DNA of 64,000 nt from Limnobacter sp. 130. Its GTDB lineage: Bacteria > Pseudomonadota > Gammaproteobacteria > Burkholderiales > Burkholderiaceae_B. The stretch lies in NCBI RefSeq assembly GCF_902506325.1, contig NZ_LR732330.1:682001-746000 (forward strand). The letters run 5' to 3'. Below, piece after piece: positions 27,773-38,100 of this stretch (positions are counted from its first letter, which is position 1; the number at the start of each line of letters is the position of its first letter). The position numbers and the translations under genes were made by a program. The notes under the pieces were generated by a model. That model did not search any database, had not been told where the DNA came from, and saw only the letters and a program-made list of their open reading frames with translations.

Positions 27773-28309
27773 ATGACCAACATAGCAATCAAGTTAAACG
27801 ACAGCGATTTTGATATTTTTGGGTTGCCCTGCCAGTTTGCTCTGGACAGCGCAGCCCTTTCTGCTTCTTATCTGCGACTTCAAAGCCAAACCCACCCTGA
27901 TCGCTTTGCGAATTCAGGCGCTCAGGAAAAAAGGCTGGCAGTGCAGTGGGCCACCCGTGTGAACGAAGCCTACAAACGCCTTCAAAACCCGATGGAACGT
28001 GCCATTTACTGGTGCGAACTACACGGCGAAAACCCGCGTGGGCAACAAAGTAATCTGCCACCTGCACTGCTTATGCAGCAAATGGAATGGCGAGAATCAC
28101 TTGAAGAAATCAAGGGCGTAGAAGCACTTGAAGATTTGCTGAGCGAAGTGGCCGCCGAGAAAAAGCGTTGTTTGACCTTGATCGCACAACAAATTGATAC
28201 AGAAAAGAACGCGCAGGCAGCCAATGGCACTGCACAGGCTTTGCTGTTCATTAACAAATTCATGATTGAGTTGACCAAGAAATTGGAGCAACTGGAGGAT
28301 GCCAGCTAA
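27773..28309 (+). CDS. hscB: Co-chaperone HscB (J-domain protein)
   Basis: 178 residues. N-terminal J domain with the HPD signature ([10 protein letters not shown], about 40-45) that stimulates HscA ATPase, and a C-terminal helical domain (about 95-175) that binds IscU. Its stop codon shares one base with the hscA start (TAATG), so translation is coupled. Confidence 0.94.
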   Translation: MTNIAIKLNDSDFDIFGLPCQFALDSAALSASYLRLQSQTHPDRFANSGAQEKRLAVQWATRVNEAYKRLQNPMERAIYWCELHGENPRGQQSNLPPALLMQQMEWRESLEEIKGVEALEDLLSEVAAEKKRCLTLIAQQIDTEKNAQAANGTAQALLFINKFMIELTKKLEQLEDAS

Positions 28310-30192
28310 TGGCTTTGTTACAAATTGCTGAACCAGGCATGTCGACAGCACCGCATGAGCACAGGCTCGCGGTGGGGATCGACCTGGGCACCACGCATTC
28401 ACTGGTGGCCAGCGTACGCAGCGGCAGCGCCGAATGTTTGCCCGATTCTTCGGGCCGTGTCATTTTGCCCAGCGTGGTGCGTTACGGCGAAACAGGCGTG
28501 AAGAACATGGGTGAAGACGCCTTGGCCTGTGCGGACACAGACCCATTCAATACCGTGTTTTCGGTCAAGCGCCTAATGGGGCGAGGTCACAAGGATGTGC
28601 AGGGGTTGAACCTGCCCTACCGTGTGAAAGATTCTGGCGGCATGGTTGAAATTGAAACTGACTATGGCACCAAAAGCCCGGTGGAAGTGTCTGCCGATAT
28701 TTTGCGTGCATTGCGCAAACGCGCTGAAGCCACTTTGGGTGGCGAGCTGGTCGGTGCGGTAATTACAGTACCCGCGTATTTCGATGATGCACAACGCCAA
28801 GCCACCAAAGACGCAGCACAACTGGCTGGCCTGAACGTACTGCGACTGATCAACGAGCCCACCGCAGCTGCTGTGGCGTACGGTCTTGATCAAAATGCGC
28901 AGGGCCAGTTTGTGGTGTTCGATTTGGGTGGTGGCACATTCGATGTGTCCATTCTGCGCTTGCAAGCCGGTGTATTTGAAGTGCTGGCCACAGGTGGTGA
29001 TTCGGCGTTGGGCGGTGACGATTTCGACCGCGCCATGGCCGACCATTTCATTGCCACACATGGCTTTGAAGAACTGAACGCGCAACAGCGATCACGCCTG
29101 GTCATGGCTTGCCGCCGCGTGAAAGAACAAATTTCTCACGAGCACACTGCATTTCTAAGCGTGGAATTTAAAAGCGGTGAAACCATTGCAGAAACAGTCA
29201 CCGCCGAGCAGTTTGAGGCCATTGTAGAGCCGTTGGTGAAACGCACCATTCAAGCCGCCCGCAAAACATTGCGCGACGCTGGCTTGAGTACCGATGAAAT
29301 TGATGGCGTGGTCATGGTGGGTGGCTCTACCCGCATGCCCGTGATTCGCAAAGCTGTAAAAGCGTTTTTTGGCAAAGACCCGCTGGTGAACTTGAACCCG
29401 GATGAAGTGGTAGCGATTGGCGCATCCATTCAAGCCGATACCTTGGCGGGCAACCGAAGCGACGACGAGCTGCTACTGCTTGACGTGATTCCACTGAGCT
29501 TGGGCCTTGAGACCATGGGTGGCCTGACTGAGCGAGTCATTAACCGCAACAGCACCATTCCAGTTGCGCGTGCACAGGAATTCACCACCTTCAAGGACGG
29601 GCAAACCGCCATGGCCATTCACGTGGTGCAAGGTGAACGCGAACTGGTTTCAGAAAACCGTTCACTGGCGCGGTTCGAGCTGCGCGGCATTCCACCCATG
29701 GTGGCTGGTGCGGCACGCATTCGTGTCACCTTTCAGGTTGATGCCGATGGCTTGCTCGCTGTAAATGCCATGGAAACAGGTTCTGGCGTATCGGCCAATA
29801 TCACCGTGAAGCCTTCTTACGGGCTGGACGACGATCAAATTGCCGGCATGCTTAAAAACAGTTTTGAGTTTGCAGAAGCTGACATGAACGCACGCCAGTT
29901 GCGCGAGCAGCAAGTGGAAGCCATGCGCCTGGTGGAATCGGTTGAAGCGGCCATTGCGAAAGACAGTGAATTGCTCGACACCACCGAACTCAACACGATT
30001 GATGCCAGTGTGAATGCATTGCGAGAACTGGCTCAAACCGAGGATTTGCGTGCCATTGAAAAAGGCATCGACGACTTAAGCCATTTGACAGCAGACTTTG
30101 CCGCACGCCGAATGGATGCAGGTATTCGCAAAGCGCTGACCGGAAAAACCATCGACACTGTGAGCACCACCCTTGGCGGCGCTGCGAAATAA
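28309..30192 (+). CDS. hscA: Fe-S assembly chaperone HscA (Hsp70 family)
   Basis: 627 residues. ATPase domain from about 20 to 395: phosphate loop [58 protein letters not shown] and GGSTRMPVI. Substrate domain follows ([16 protein letters not shown]...), with helical lid to the end. It drives cluster release from IscU through the LPPVK motif, with HscB as partner. It is slightly longer than E. coli HscA because of extra N-terminal residues before GIDLG. Confidence 0.95.
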   Translation: MALLQIAEPGMSTAPHEHRLAVGIDLGTTHSLVASVRSGSAECLPDSSGRVILPSVVRYGETGVKNMGEDALACADTDPFNTVFSVKRLMGRGHKDVQGLNLPYRVKDSGGMVEIETDYGTKSPVEVSADILRALRKRAEATLGGELVGAVITVPAYFDDAQRQATKDAAQLAGLNVLRLINEPTAAAVAYGLDQNAQGQFVVFDLGGGTFDVSILRLQAGVFEVLATGGDSALGGDDFDRAMADHFIATHGFEELNAQQRSRLVMACRRVKEQISHEHTAFLSVEFKSGETIAETVTAEQFEAIVEPLVKRTIQAARKTLRDAGLSTDEIDGVVMVGGSTRMPVIRKAVKAFFGKDPLVNLNPDEVVAIGASIQADTLAGNRSDDELLLLDVIPLSLGLETMGGLTERVINRNSTIPVARAQEFTTFKDGQTAMAIHVVQGERELVSENRSLARFELRGIPPMVAGAARIRVTFQVDADGLLAVNAMETGSGVSANITVKPSYGLDDDQIAGMLKNSFEFAEADMNARQLREQQVEAMRLVESVEAAIAKDSELLDTTELNTIDASVNALRELAQTEDLRAIEKGIDDLSHLTADFAARRMDAGIRKALTGKTIDTVSTTLGGAAK

Positions 30193-30224
30193 ACGCGACA
30201 CAACAGAACACGAGAGATTTAGAG

Positions 30225-30563
30225 ATGCCAATTATTAAAATTTTGCCCCATGAAAGCCTTTGCCCTGAAGGCAAAACATTTGAAGTACCCGTGGGTGCCC
30301 AATTGTGCGAAGCTATTTTGAACAACGACATTGCACTGGAACACGCTTGCGAAATGAGCTGTGCCTGTACCACTTGCCATGTCGTGATCAAGGAAGGTTT
30401 CAACAGCCTGAATGAAAGCGATGATGATGAAGATGACTTGCTGGACATGGCTTGGGGACTGACTCCCCAAAGTCGCTTGTCTTGCCAGGTGAAAGTAGCC
30501 GACAAAGACCTGGTGGTGGAATTGCCGAAATACACCATCAACCACGCACGCGAAAATCACTGA
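30225..30563 (+). CDS. fdx: [2Fe-2S] ferredoxin of the ISC system
   Basis: 112 residues, adrenodoxin-type. Four cluster cysteines: the loop CEMSCACTTC holds three (spacing C-x5-C-x2-C, with one additional Cys), and the fourth is in RLSCQVKV. It supplies electrons to cluster assembly on IscU. It lies between hscA and iscX as in the standard operon, with 32 nt to hscA. Confidence 0.94.
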   Translation: MPIIKILPHESLCPEGKTFEVPVGAQLCEAILNNDIALEHACEMSCACTTCHVVIKEGFNSLNESDDDEDDLLDMAWGLTPQSRLSCQVKVADKDLVVELPKYTINHARENH

Positions 30564-30579
30564 TCAAGGGGGCCACAAC

Positions 30580-30774
30580 ATGAAATGGACTGACACGCTG
30601 GATATTGCGCTTGAATTAATTGATGCACACCCCGATGTAGACCCAAAGTACATTCGTTTCACGGATTTGCACAAATGGGTGTGTGCCCTGCCCGGCTTTG
30701 AAGATGACCCCAACAAGTCAAATGAAAAAATTCTGGAAGCAATCCAGATGACCTGGATTGAAGAGCAGGATTGA
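30580..30774 (+). CDS. iscX: IscX, small Fe-S assembly protein
   Basis: 64 residues: MKWTDTLDIALEL..HPDVDPKYIRFTDLHKWV..PGFEDDP..SNEKILEAIQMTWIEE, the typical acidic IscX domain that binds IscS and modulates sulfur transfer. It ends the operon; its stop abuts the convergent phospholipase gene with no spacer, so no separate terminator fits between them. Confidence 0.94.
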   Translation: MKWTDTLDIALELIDAHPDVDPKYIRFTDLHKWVCALPGFEDDPNKSNEKILEAIQMTWIEEQD

Positions 30775-32322
30775 TTACAACAAGTCGTTGATGGGCAGCA
30801 GGGAATAGAAAAACACCGCAGTCCTTCGCCACAGTGTGGCCTTGGGCTCCAGATTGTGAACAATTTCCTTCCCGGCTTGCCGCTCTATCCACACCAAAGC
30901 ATCGTTCTCATCCAGACGCACTTCATAAGCCATAATCGGCAGCGCCTGAAAGCCCAATTCAATTTGCATTGCCAGCGCGGGGCTTTGAATCAAAAAGCCC
31001 ATTTCCGTGTTCAAGTTCACAGACCGTGGATCAAAGTTGAACGAGCCCACAAATACGCGAGAACCATCCACTGCGAAAGTTTTCGTGTGCAGGCTTGAAG
31101 CCGAACTGCCGATCATCAGGTTGCGTTTGCCTCGGTCAGAATTTTTAGCGCCTGGGGCACTTTTCAATTCGAACAGCTTCACACCAGCTTTCAACAACTC
31201 CACTCTGGTTTTTGCATAACCGGAATGCACTGCGGCCACATCAGTGGCCTCCAGCGAATTCGTCAATACCTGGACATTTACACCTGCTTTGGCCAAGCGG
31301 GAAAAGAATGCAACACCACGTTCAGTCGGCACAAAATATGGCGACACTACACTGAGGCTGAACTTGGGTTCTGCAATGAAATCACGCAACTCAGTCACCA
31401 GGTAATTTTCTCGGTTGGCTGTGTTCAACCCTTTGGCCGGGTCGTCGCTCACCATGCGCACGGAGGTCCACTGAAGTGGCAAGGTGCCATTCATGAATTG
31501 GCGCAAAAAAACTGAATTCTCCACCGGAGTCTGATACTCCATGACACGCTCGGTCTGCTCAAAGTTCAGTGCGCTTTGATCAATTTGATCAAGAATGGCT
31601 GGCTCGGTGGGCAGTAAAATTTTAGCGGATGGATACGCCGAGTCGCTTCGCCAGTAGGCATCGAAATCCCGCGATACGGCTCGGACCACATGGCCCACGC
31701 ACAACATGTCCAGATCCATGAACACAGCCGCATCGGTTGCACCAAAGTACTCATCCCCAATGTTGCGTCCACCAGAAATGGTAACTATGTTGTCGACCGT
31801 GAACGACTTGTTGTGCATGCGCCGGTTCACGCGAGAAAAGTCGGTGAAGTAGCCCAGCCATTTGGGGTTGCGAATGACAAATGGATTGAACAGGCGAACC
31901 TCGACATTGGGGTGACGGTCCAGCCGATTCAATTGATTGTTCAGACCGGCAATGCCGTTGTCATCCAGCAGCAAACGAACCCGCACGCCACGGTCGGCCG
32001 CCTTGATCAATTCGTTGAACATCAAGGTACCTGTGGTGTCATTGCGCCACAGGTAAGACTGAATATCAATGGTGCGTTCGGCCGCTCGCAGCAAAATCAC
32101 CCGACTGGCAAAGGCATCCTTGGGGTCTTGTATGGGGTATATGCCTGCTTTGCCGCGATGCTCGATTTCCAGTGGGCCCAATGCCCTGCCCAAACTGGTT
32201 TGACGGGCCAGTTGTTCACTCAGCGCGCTGGATTGAATGCGGTCATTGAGGAGCGGTAGTGCGCAGCCTTGCAGCAAACCAAGCAGTAGAAACACTGAGG
32301 CCCGAACAAGCAAGCGGCTCAT
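30775..32322 (-). CDS. Phospholipase D superfamily lipoprotein (cardiolipin synthase-like)
   Basis: 515 residues. The N-terminus is a lipoprotein signal (LLGLLQGCAL, lipobox LLQGC). Two HKD phosphodiesterase motifs are present: HNKSFTVDNIVTISGGRNIGDEY (about 170) and HTKTFAVDGSRVFVGSFNFDPRS (about 405). This matches PLD family members such as ClsC/YmdC-like phosphatidyltransferases, which act on phospholipids at the cell envelope. It begins 1 nt past the beta-lactamase stop on the same strand, so the two are coexpressed. A role in phospholipid remodelling rather than bulk cardiolipin synthesis is likely (inference). Confidence 0.88.
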   Translation of the reverse strand: MSRLLVRASVFLLLGLLQGCALPLLNDRIQSSALSEQLARQTSLGRALGPLEIEHRGKAGIYPIQDPKDAFASRVILLRAAERTIDIQSYLWRNDTTGTLMFNELIKAADRGVRVRLLLDDNGIAGLNNQLNRLDRHPNVEVRLFNPFVIRNPKWLGYFTDFSRVNRRMHNKSFTVDNIVTISGGRNIGDEYFGATDAAVFMDLDMLCVGHVVRAVSRDFDAYWRSDSAYPSAKILLPTEPAILDQIDQSALNFEQTERVMEYQTPVENSVFLRQFMNGTLPLQWTSVRMVSDDPAKGLNTANRENYLVTELRDFIAEPKFSLSVVSPYFVPTERGVAFFSRLAKAGVNVQVLTNSLEATDVAAVHSGYAKTRVELLKAGVKLFELKSAPGAKNSDRGKRNLMIGSSASSLHTKTFAVDGSRVFVGSFNFDPRSVNLNTEMGFLIQSPALAMQIELGFQALPIMAYEVRLDENDALVWIERQAGKEIVHNLEPKATLWRRTAVFFYSLLPINDLL

Positions 32323-32323
32323 G

Positions 32324-33127
32324 TCAGTTGGCAGGCAAAGCGTTGATGGAACGAAGTACCGCCCGGGTAATTGCTTCTCGCTTTGGCAAGTCGCCGATGC
32401 GATTGGGCGTGTCGATATTCAAGGCGAAAAATACGGGCCCATCTGGCCATTCAACATAGCCAACCCACCAGCCAAAGCGACCTTCCCAGCCCGTTTTGCC
32501 GCGAAGTATCCAGTCTTTTCCCGCCTCGACAATGATGATGTCTTTCACGAGTCGCTGGTGCTCTAGCTTGAAAGGCAAACTGTTCGTGTAAAGCTTCTGT
32601 AAAAACTGGATTTGCTCGAAGGCATTGATTCGAATATTTCCGTCGAGCCAATAACCGTCTTTTCCGCCACTGGGGTCGGCATTGCCATAGCCCGCTTTTT
32701 CCAGATAGGTGCGGGCGGCCTTCTCGCCAATTTGTTGGCCAATCCACTGATACACCCACACCACAGAGCCCCGCATGGAAGAGCGAAGGTTGTGGTCCGA
32801 GTTCCAGACATCGAAGTCACGTTTCTTCCCGTCCCATTTGAACACCTGAAACTCGTCTTTCACAACCCCGTGTTCAAGTGCAAACAGGGCATGGGGAATC
32901 TTGTAAGTGGAGGCAGGCAGATAGGGAGTACTGGCACGTTTTGGATTGTGAACCTGAACAATTGCACCGGGAGTGCGTTGGTCCAACACCACTAGGGTGC
33001 CCTCGGCATTGTGCTGCTCAAAGAAGGTTTTCCATTCAGGGCGTTCCACTACCTCAAGCGGAGTGGCGCTGTGAACAGTGCTTACAACAAAAGAGAATGC
33101 AAGAACTACCGCATTGAACAGGCGCAT
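32324..33127 (-). CDS. Class D (OXA-type) beta-lactamase
   Basis: 267 residues with signal peptide (about 1-20, ending STVHS). Active-site motifs are intact: serine and lysine in ASTYKIPH (S-x-x-K), SVV (S-x-V) in MRGSVVWV, the Y-G-N box in KAGYGNAD, Trp in DGYWLDG and K-T-G in RGKTGWEG. It hydrolyses beta-lactams in the periplasm; spectrum cannot be read from this. The ATG at 33127 has GGGGGAG a few nt upstream; a TTG one codon earlier is less likely. It lies between a small lipoprotein gene and the PLD-type gene, in one operon, without integron or insertion-sequence signs, so it is probably resident. Confidence 0.92.
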   Translation of the reverse strand: MRLFNAVVLAFSFVVSTVHSATPLEVVERPEWKTFFEQHNAEGTLVVLDQRTPGAIVQVHNPKRASTPYLPASTYKIPHALFALEHGVVKDEFQVFKWDGKKRDFDVWNSDHNLRSSMRGSVVWVYQWIGQQIGEKAARTYLEKAGYGNADPSGGKDGYWLDGNIRINAFEQIQFLQKLYTNSLPFKLEHQRLVKDIIIVEAGKDWILRGKTGWEGRFGWWVGYVEWPDGPVFFALNIDTPNRIGDLPKREAITRAVLRSINALPAN

Positions 33128-33145
33128 CAACTCCCCCTTTTTTTA

Positions 33146-33541
33146 TTATCGAACAGCGGAGTCCTTTCCGATAATTTTATTGATCTCTGCGCTACTTAAC
33201 GTTGAAGAGTCACATTTCGCATACCCGGTTCGCTCGGTCACCAGATAACGCACACCACTGCTGTTTTGCAAGCCTGTGTCTTTTTCGCCTTCCTGAATAC
33301 TCAGTTCGTCGTAGGCTGCAGACAAACACGCCCGTTCTGCCCCGTTTCGCCAAGTGGTTCTGGCGGCATCAATATTGGTCCAGGGTGCATGGTTTGAACG
33401 CGCATAAATATAAAACAAACCCGGTCCAACTTCTTCCTGTTTGTAACCACCGCCCAGCATGTTGTTGCCTTTGGACAAATCATGGGTGGAAGCACAACCC
33501 GCCAGGCAGGCCAACGCCACCGCAAACACAAGCTTTTGCAA
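33146..33541 (-). CDS. Small lipoprotein of unknown function
   Basis: About 131 residues from a TTG start at 33541 (GGAG 7 nt upstream), giving MQKLVFAVALACLAGCASTH with lipobox LAGC. A longer ATG reading from 33577 adds 12 non-signal residues. The mature part contains YKQEEVGPGLFYIYARSN and two further cysteines (ERACLSAAYD and AKCDSS). I do not recognise the family with certainty. It is the first gene of the operon with the OXA and PLD-type genes, 18 nt before OXA. Confidence 0.7.
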   Translation of the reverse strand: MQKLVFAVALACLAGCASTHDLSKGNNMLGGGYKQEEVGPGLFYIYARSNHAPWTNIDAARTTWRNGAERACLSAAYDELSIQEGEKDTGLQNSSGVRYLVTERTGYAKCDSSTLSSAEINKIIGKDSAVR

Positions 33542-33597
33542 AATAGAACTCCACAACAAATCAAAGAAAGGGCACATTGTGCCCCAGCCTGCTGACC

Positions 33598-34449
33598 TTA
33601 AATGGCCTTGCCATCGAAATCACTGGCGCTGTGCCGCTCTAGCACCTGCTCATTGCTTTCGCCCCAGGCGCGATTCACCATGCGCCCGCGAATTACAGCA
33701 GGCCGTTTGGCAATTTGCTCGGTCCAACGTAACACATTGGTGTAAGTGTGGGCTTCCAGAAACTCTGCGGCGTCATACACTTTGTTGGTGACCAAAGCAC
33801 CATACCACGGCCAAATCGCCATGTCCGCAATGGTGTATTCGCTGCCTGAAATGTATTCCTGATCGGCCAATTGGCGATCCAGCACATCGAGCTGACGTTT
33901 TACTTCCATCGCGTAGCGATTAATCGGGTATTCATATTTTTCAGGCGCATAGGCATAAAAATGCCCAAAACCGCCACCCAACATAGGCGCGCTGCCCATT
34001 TGCCAGAACAACCACGACAAGGTTTCTGTTCGCTTTGCAGGGTCAGTAGGCAAGAACGCCTTGAACTTTTCGGCGAGATACAGCAGGATCGAACCCGATT
34101 CAAACACGCGTGTGGGTGGGTTGGTGCTGCGGTCCAGCAGGGCTGGAATTTTGCTGTTGGGGTTGACTTCAACAAATCCGCTGCTGAACTGGTCGCCGTT
34201 GGAAATATTGATCAACCAGGCATCGTATTCCGCACCGGAATGCCCCAAGGCAAGCAATTCTTCCAGCATTACAGTCACTTTTACGCCATTGGGCGTGGCC
34301 AGGGAATACAACTGCAAGGGCTGCTCGCCCACGGGCAAATCTTTCTCATGGGTGGCGCCAGCAATGGGGCGATTGATGTTGGCAAATTTGCCACCGCTTT
34401 CTTTGTCCCACACCCAGACATTGGGTGGCGTGTATTTGGAATCACTCAT
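33598..34449 (-). CDS. yghU: YghU-type glutathione S-transferase / disulfide-bond reductase
   Basis: 283 residues. The N-terminal extension (ANINRPIAGATHEKDLPVGEQPLQLYSLATPNGVKV) and the thioredoxin-like domain with NPNSKIPALLDRS, then the helical C-terminal domain (LADQEYISGSEYTIADMAIWPWYG). This is the Nu-class pattern of YghU, which has glutathione-disulfide reductase activity with two bound GSH. It is cytoplasmic. It is a separate gene, 56 nt before the lipoprotein operon. Assignment is by overall sequence pattern rather than a single motif. Confidence 0.85.
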   Translation of the reverse strand: MSDSKYTPPNVWVWDKESGGKFANINRPIAGATHEKDLPVGEQPLQLYSLATPNGVKVTVMLEELLALGHSGAEYDAWLINISNGDQFSSGFVEVNPNSKIPALLDRSTNPPTRVFESGSILLYLAEKFKAFLPTDPAKRTETLSWLFWQMGSAPMLGGGFGHFYAYAPEKYEYPINRYAMEVKRQLDVLDRQLADQEYISGSEYTIADMAIWPWYGALVTNKVYDAAEFLEAHTYTNVLRWTEQIAKRPAVIRGRMVNRAWGESNEQVLERHSASDFDGKAI

Positions 34450-34503
34450 TATTCTGACCTCGCTTTGCTAACTGCTCAAAAAATATCAAGGTTTAGGATA
34501 CCT

Positions 34504-35049
34504 TCAGGGAACCATGTTTTGATGAATCCAGTGTCCGGTTTCGTCAAGATCACAGCGAAATCGCACATGGCCCTCGCGCTTCAATTCCAATAATTCGACA
34601 TTCAAAACTTTCACGTTCAACACCACAAAATTCATGCGGGCCGTGTCGAAATCGTAAGTCAAGCTGTCACCAACAAGCGCATCTCCGGGAGCGCTCAGGG
34701 TGGCGTAGTCTTTTCTGGCGTATTCGGGGATTTGATCCCAAAAACCATTCACAATCAATTCACTGGTCTCAGGCTTTGCAATGCCACATACTCTGAGTTG
34801 GGTGTTGCTGCGCGGGTTCCAGAACAACAAAGCGACACGCGAGTCGTGGGCCAGATCAGCCATTTTCTGGCTTCGACGATCGGTGTAAAACACCAGCGCG
34901 TGTTCAGCCATATTCACGGCTCGCAAAACAACAGAGCGCGCCTGTGGTCCTTTTGCACCCGCAGTGCTGAATGCGACTACACGCCATGGGTGCTTTTTGT
35001 CCACTGTGGCCCGCACCAAGGTTTTCCAGATTTCTTCGGCATGGTTCAT
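34504..35049 (-). CDS. Pyridoxamine 5'-phosphate oxidase-related FMN-binding protein
   Basis: 181 residues with the split-barrel FMN-binding fold: ARSVVLRAVNMAEHALVFYTDRRSQK and VALLFWNPRSNTQLRVCG at the N-terminal half. It is shorter at the C-terminus than PdxH and lacks its usual final HRL/W motif, so a true pyridoxine oxidase role is doubtful. The ATG at 35049 has GGAGAGA 4-5 nt upstream; the longer reading to 35115 overlaps the divergent transglutaminase gene and is rejected. It is divergent to module A with a 59-nt spacer. Confidence 0.78.
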   Translation of the reverse strand: MNHAEEIWKTLVRATVDKKHPWRVVAFSTAGAKGPQARSVVLRAVNMAEHALVFYTDRRSQKMADLAHDSRVALLFWNPRSNTQLRVCGIAKPETSELIVNGFWDQIPEYARKDYATLSAPGDALVGDSLTYDFDTARMNFVVLNVKVLNVELLELKREGHVRFRCDLDETGHWIHQNMVP

Positions 35050-35108
35050 GCTTCTCTCCACGCCGTAAACGGGTTTTGTTTGTTCGGCTTCATTTTTGGG
35101 ATTACAAA

Positions 35109-38100
35109 GTGTCAATTCACGTTGCTCTGCGCCATATTACACGGTACCGATACGACCGCTTGATCAACCTGGGCCCTCAAGTGGTGCGTTTGCGCCCTGC
35201 TCCGCATTGCCGTACACGTATTTTGAGCTACAGCATGAAAGTGCTGCCGCAAACTCATTTCATCAACTGGCAACAAGACCCGCAAAGCAACTATTTGGGG
35301 CGTTTGATATTCCCTGAGCGCACCGGGATGATGGAAATTGCAGTTGATTTGGTGGCTGAAATGTCGGTGCTGAATCCCTTCGATTTTTTCCTGGAGGAAG
35401 CCGCCGAGTACTTTCCGTTTAAATACGATGCGTCGCTGGATCAGGAATTGGCGCCCTACCTGGTGCCCTGCCACACAGGCAAGGCGTTCAATGCCTACAT
35501 GGCCGAGCTGAATTTGAGCCGTGTAAAAACCATTGATTTCCTGGTGGCCTTGAATCAAGACCTTGCGGGGCGGATCAAATACTTGATCCGGATGGAACCC
35601 GGTGTGCAAACACCCGATGAAACCTTGAACAGTGGCTCTGGTTCCTGCCGCGACACCGCTTGGCTGATGGTGCAAATATTTCGGCGTCTTGGCATGGCAG
35701 CGCGGTTTGCCTCTGGCTACCTGATTCAATTGACCAGCGATGTCAAAGCAATCGACGGCCCCGATGGCCCGGAAAAAGATTTCACTGATCTGCATGCGTG
35801 GTGTGAAGTGTATTTGCCCGGGGCTGGCTGGATCGGGTTGGACCCCACGTCGGGTTTGCTGGCGGGTGAGGGTCATATCCCCTTGGCCTGCACGCCCGAA
35901 CCCGGAAGCGCCGCACCCATTACCGGCACGCTGGATGAATGTGAAGTTGAATTTGAACATGAAATGAGTGTGCAGCGTATTTACGAATCGCCGCGCACCA
36001 GCAAGCCCTACACCGAGGCGCAGTGGAAAGGTATCGAAGCACTGGGCTTTGAAGTGGACAAGGCACTGGACGCGCTGGATGTGCGCCTGACCATGGGCGG
36101 CGAACCCACTTTTGTGGCCAACACCGACCGCGGCGCAGCGGAGTGGAATGTGGATGCACTGGGCCCCACCAAGCGCGACTACGGCATCAAGATGCTGAAC
36201 AAGCTGGCCAAATACTACGGCAAAGGTGGTTTTTATCATTTTGGGCAAGGCAAATGGTACCCGGGCGAACAATTGCCCCGCTGGGCCTTGTCGATGTATT
36301 GGCTGAAAAGCGGTGAGGCAATCTGGAAAAATCCGAAACTGCTTAGCCATGAGCAAGTTGACGGCAAGGCGACCAACGCCACCGCCAAACAATTCATGGA
36401 GGAGCTTTGCAGCCGTTTGGGGCTGCACCCGCGCTATGTCATGCCCGGTTTCGAAGACGCCTGGTACTACATGTGGCGCGAGCGCAAATTGCCAGTGAAT
36501 GTGGACCCCTTCGATTCGCGGCTTGACGACCCGCTTGAACGAAAGCGCTTGAACAAGGTATTCACCCAAGGTCTGACTGAGGAAGTGGGATACTGCCTGC
36601 CCATTCAATCGGCCAAAGGGCAATGGCGAACAGGGCGATGGTTTCTGCGCGATGAACGCCTGTATCTGGTTCCTGGCGATTCGCCAATGGGTTATCGCCT
36701 GCCACTTGATTCACAACCCTGGGTGGCCAAGAAAGATTTTCCGTACACCATTCCTGCCGATCCGTTTGCGCCAGCAGCACCTTTCCGAATGGCGCTGCAA
36801 AAGCCAGGTGCAAAAACCGGCGCGGCGGATGACACCGAGCCTGTGTTGAAAGAATCGGCAACCCACGTGGTACGCACTGCCATGTGTGTACAGGTGCGAA
36901 ATGGACACCTGTATGTATTCATGCCCCCACTGGAAGTACTGGACGACTACCTGGAGCTGGTGGCCCGGATAGAAGACACTGCAGAGGCGATGAACCAGCC
37001 CGTGGTGCTGGAAGGGTATCCGCCCCCGCGTGACAAACGCCTGACCATGCTGCAGGTGACACCCGACCCGGGCGTATTGGAAGTGAACGTGCAACCCAGC
37101 AAAACATGGGCTGAATTGCTGCACCTGACCAATAATTTGTACGAGGACGCACGGTTGATCGGACTTTCAACCGAGAAATTCATGCTCGATGGCCGGCACA
37201 GCGGCACGGGTGGCGGCAATCACTTTGTGATGGGCGGCGAAACACCCGAGAACAGCCCTTTCCTGCGCCGCCCCGACTTGCTGGGCAGCCTGCTGCGTTA
37301 CTGGCACAACCACCCAGGTCTGTCATACCTGTTTTCGGGCCTGTTCATTGGCCCCACCAGCCAGGCACCGCGAGTGGATGAGGCGCGCAGCGATCAGGTG
37401 CATGAGCTGGAACTTGCGCTCACCGAACTGGGCCGGCAAATGCAAAAATACGCGGGTAACCCACCGCCGTGGATTATCGATCGCTTGTTGCGCAACATTC
37501 TGATTGATTCAACGGGCAACACCCACCGCAGCGAATTTTGTATCGACAAGCTGTACAGCCCTGACACCTCAACAGGTCGACTGGGGCTGCTCGAGTTGCG
37601 TGCCTTCGAGATGCCACCCAATGCGCAAATGAGCCTTGCTCAACAACTGCTGCTGCGCGCCCTGATTGCCAAATTCTGGAAAACCCCCTACACCGGCCGT
37701 TTGGTGAAATGGGGCACGCGCTTGCACGATCAATTCATGCTGTCGACATTTGTAAAAAATGACATGGCCGATGTGGTGGCTGATTTGCAGGCCGCGGGCT
37801 TTCCGTTTCAACTGGATTGGTTTGCACCGCACTTTGCATTTCGTTTTCCAAAAATGGGCGACTTTTCCAGCCGGGGTGTGGAGGTGGAAATTTTCAGTGC
37901 ACTGGAACCCTGGCATGTCTTGGGCGAAGAAGGTGCACCGGGTGGGACGGTGCGATATGTAGATTCCTCACTTGAACGCGTTGAAGTAAAAGTGAAAAAC
38001 TTTGTGGATGAACGCTACACACTGACTTGCAATGGCGTGCAAGTGCCCCTGCACCGCAGCGGCACTGAAGGCGAATATGTAGCTGGTGTGCGTTACCGGG

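Noticed and set aside
32324-33127. Beta-lactamase as a recently acquired resistance cassette
   Set aside because: No integron, attC-like site or insertion sequence is seen near it and it is tightly packed in an operon with envelope genes, so a resident enzyme is more likely.
35112-36623. 503-codon open frame antisense to the transglutaminase-amidoligase gene
   Set aside because: It is rich in His, Gln and Arg with no domain, typical for a shadow of a high-scoring coding strand; the forward protein has clear catalytic motifs.
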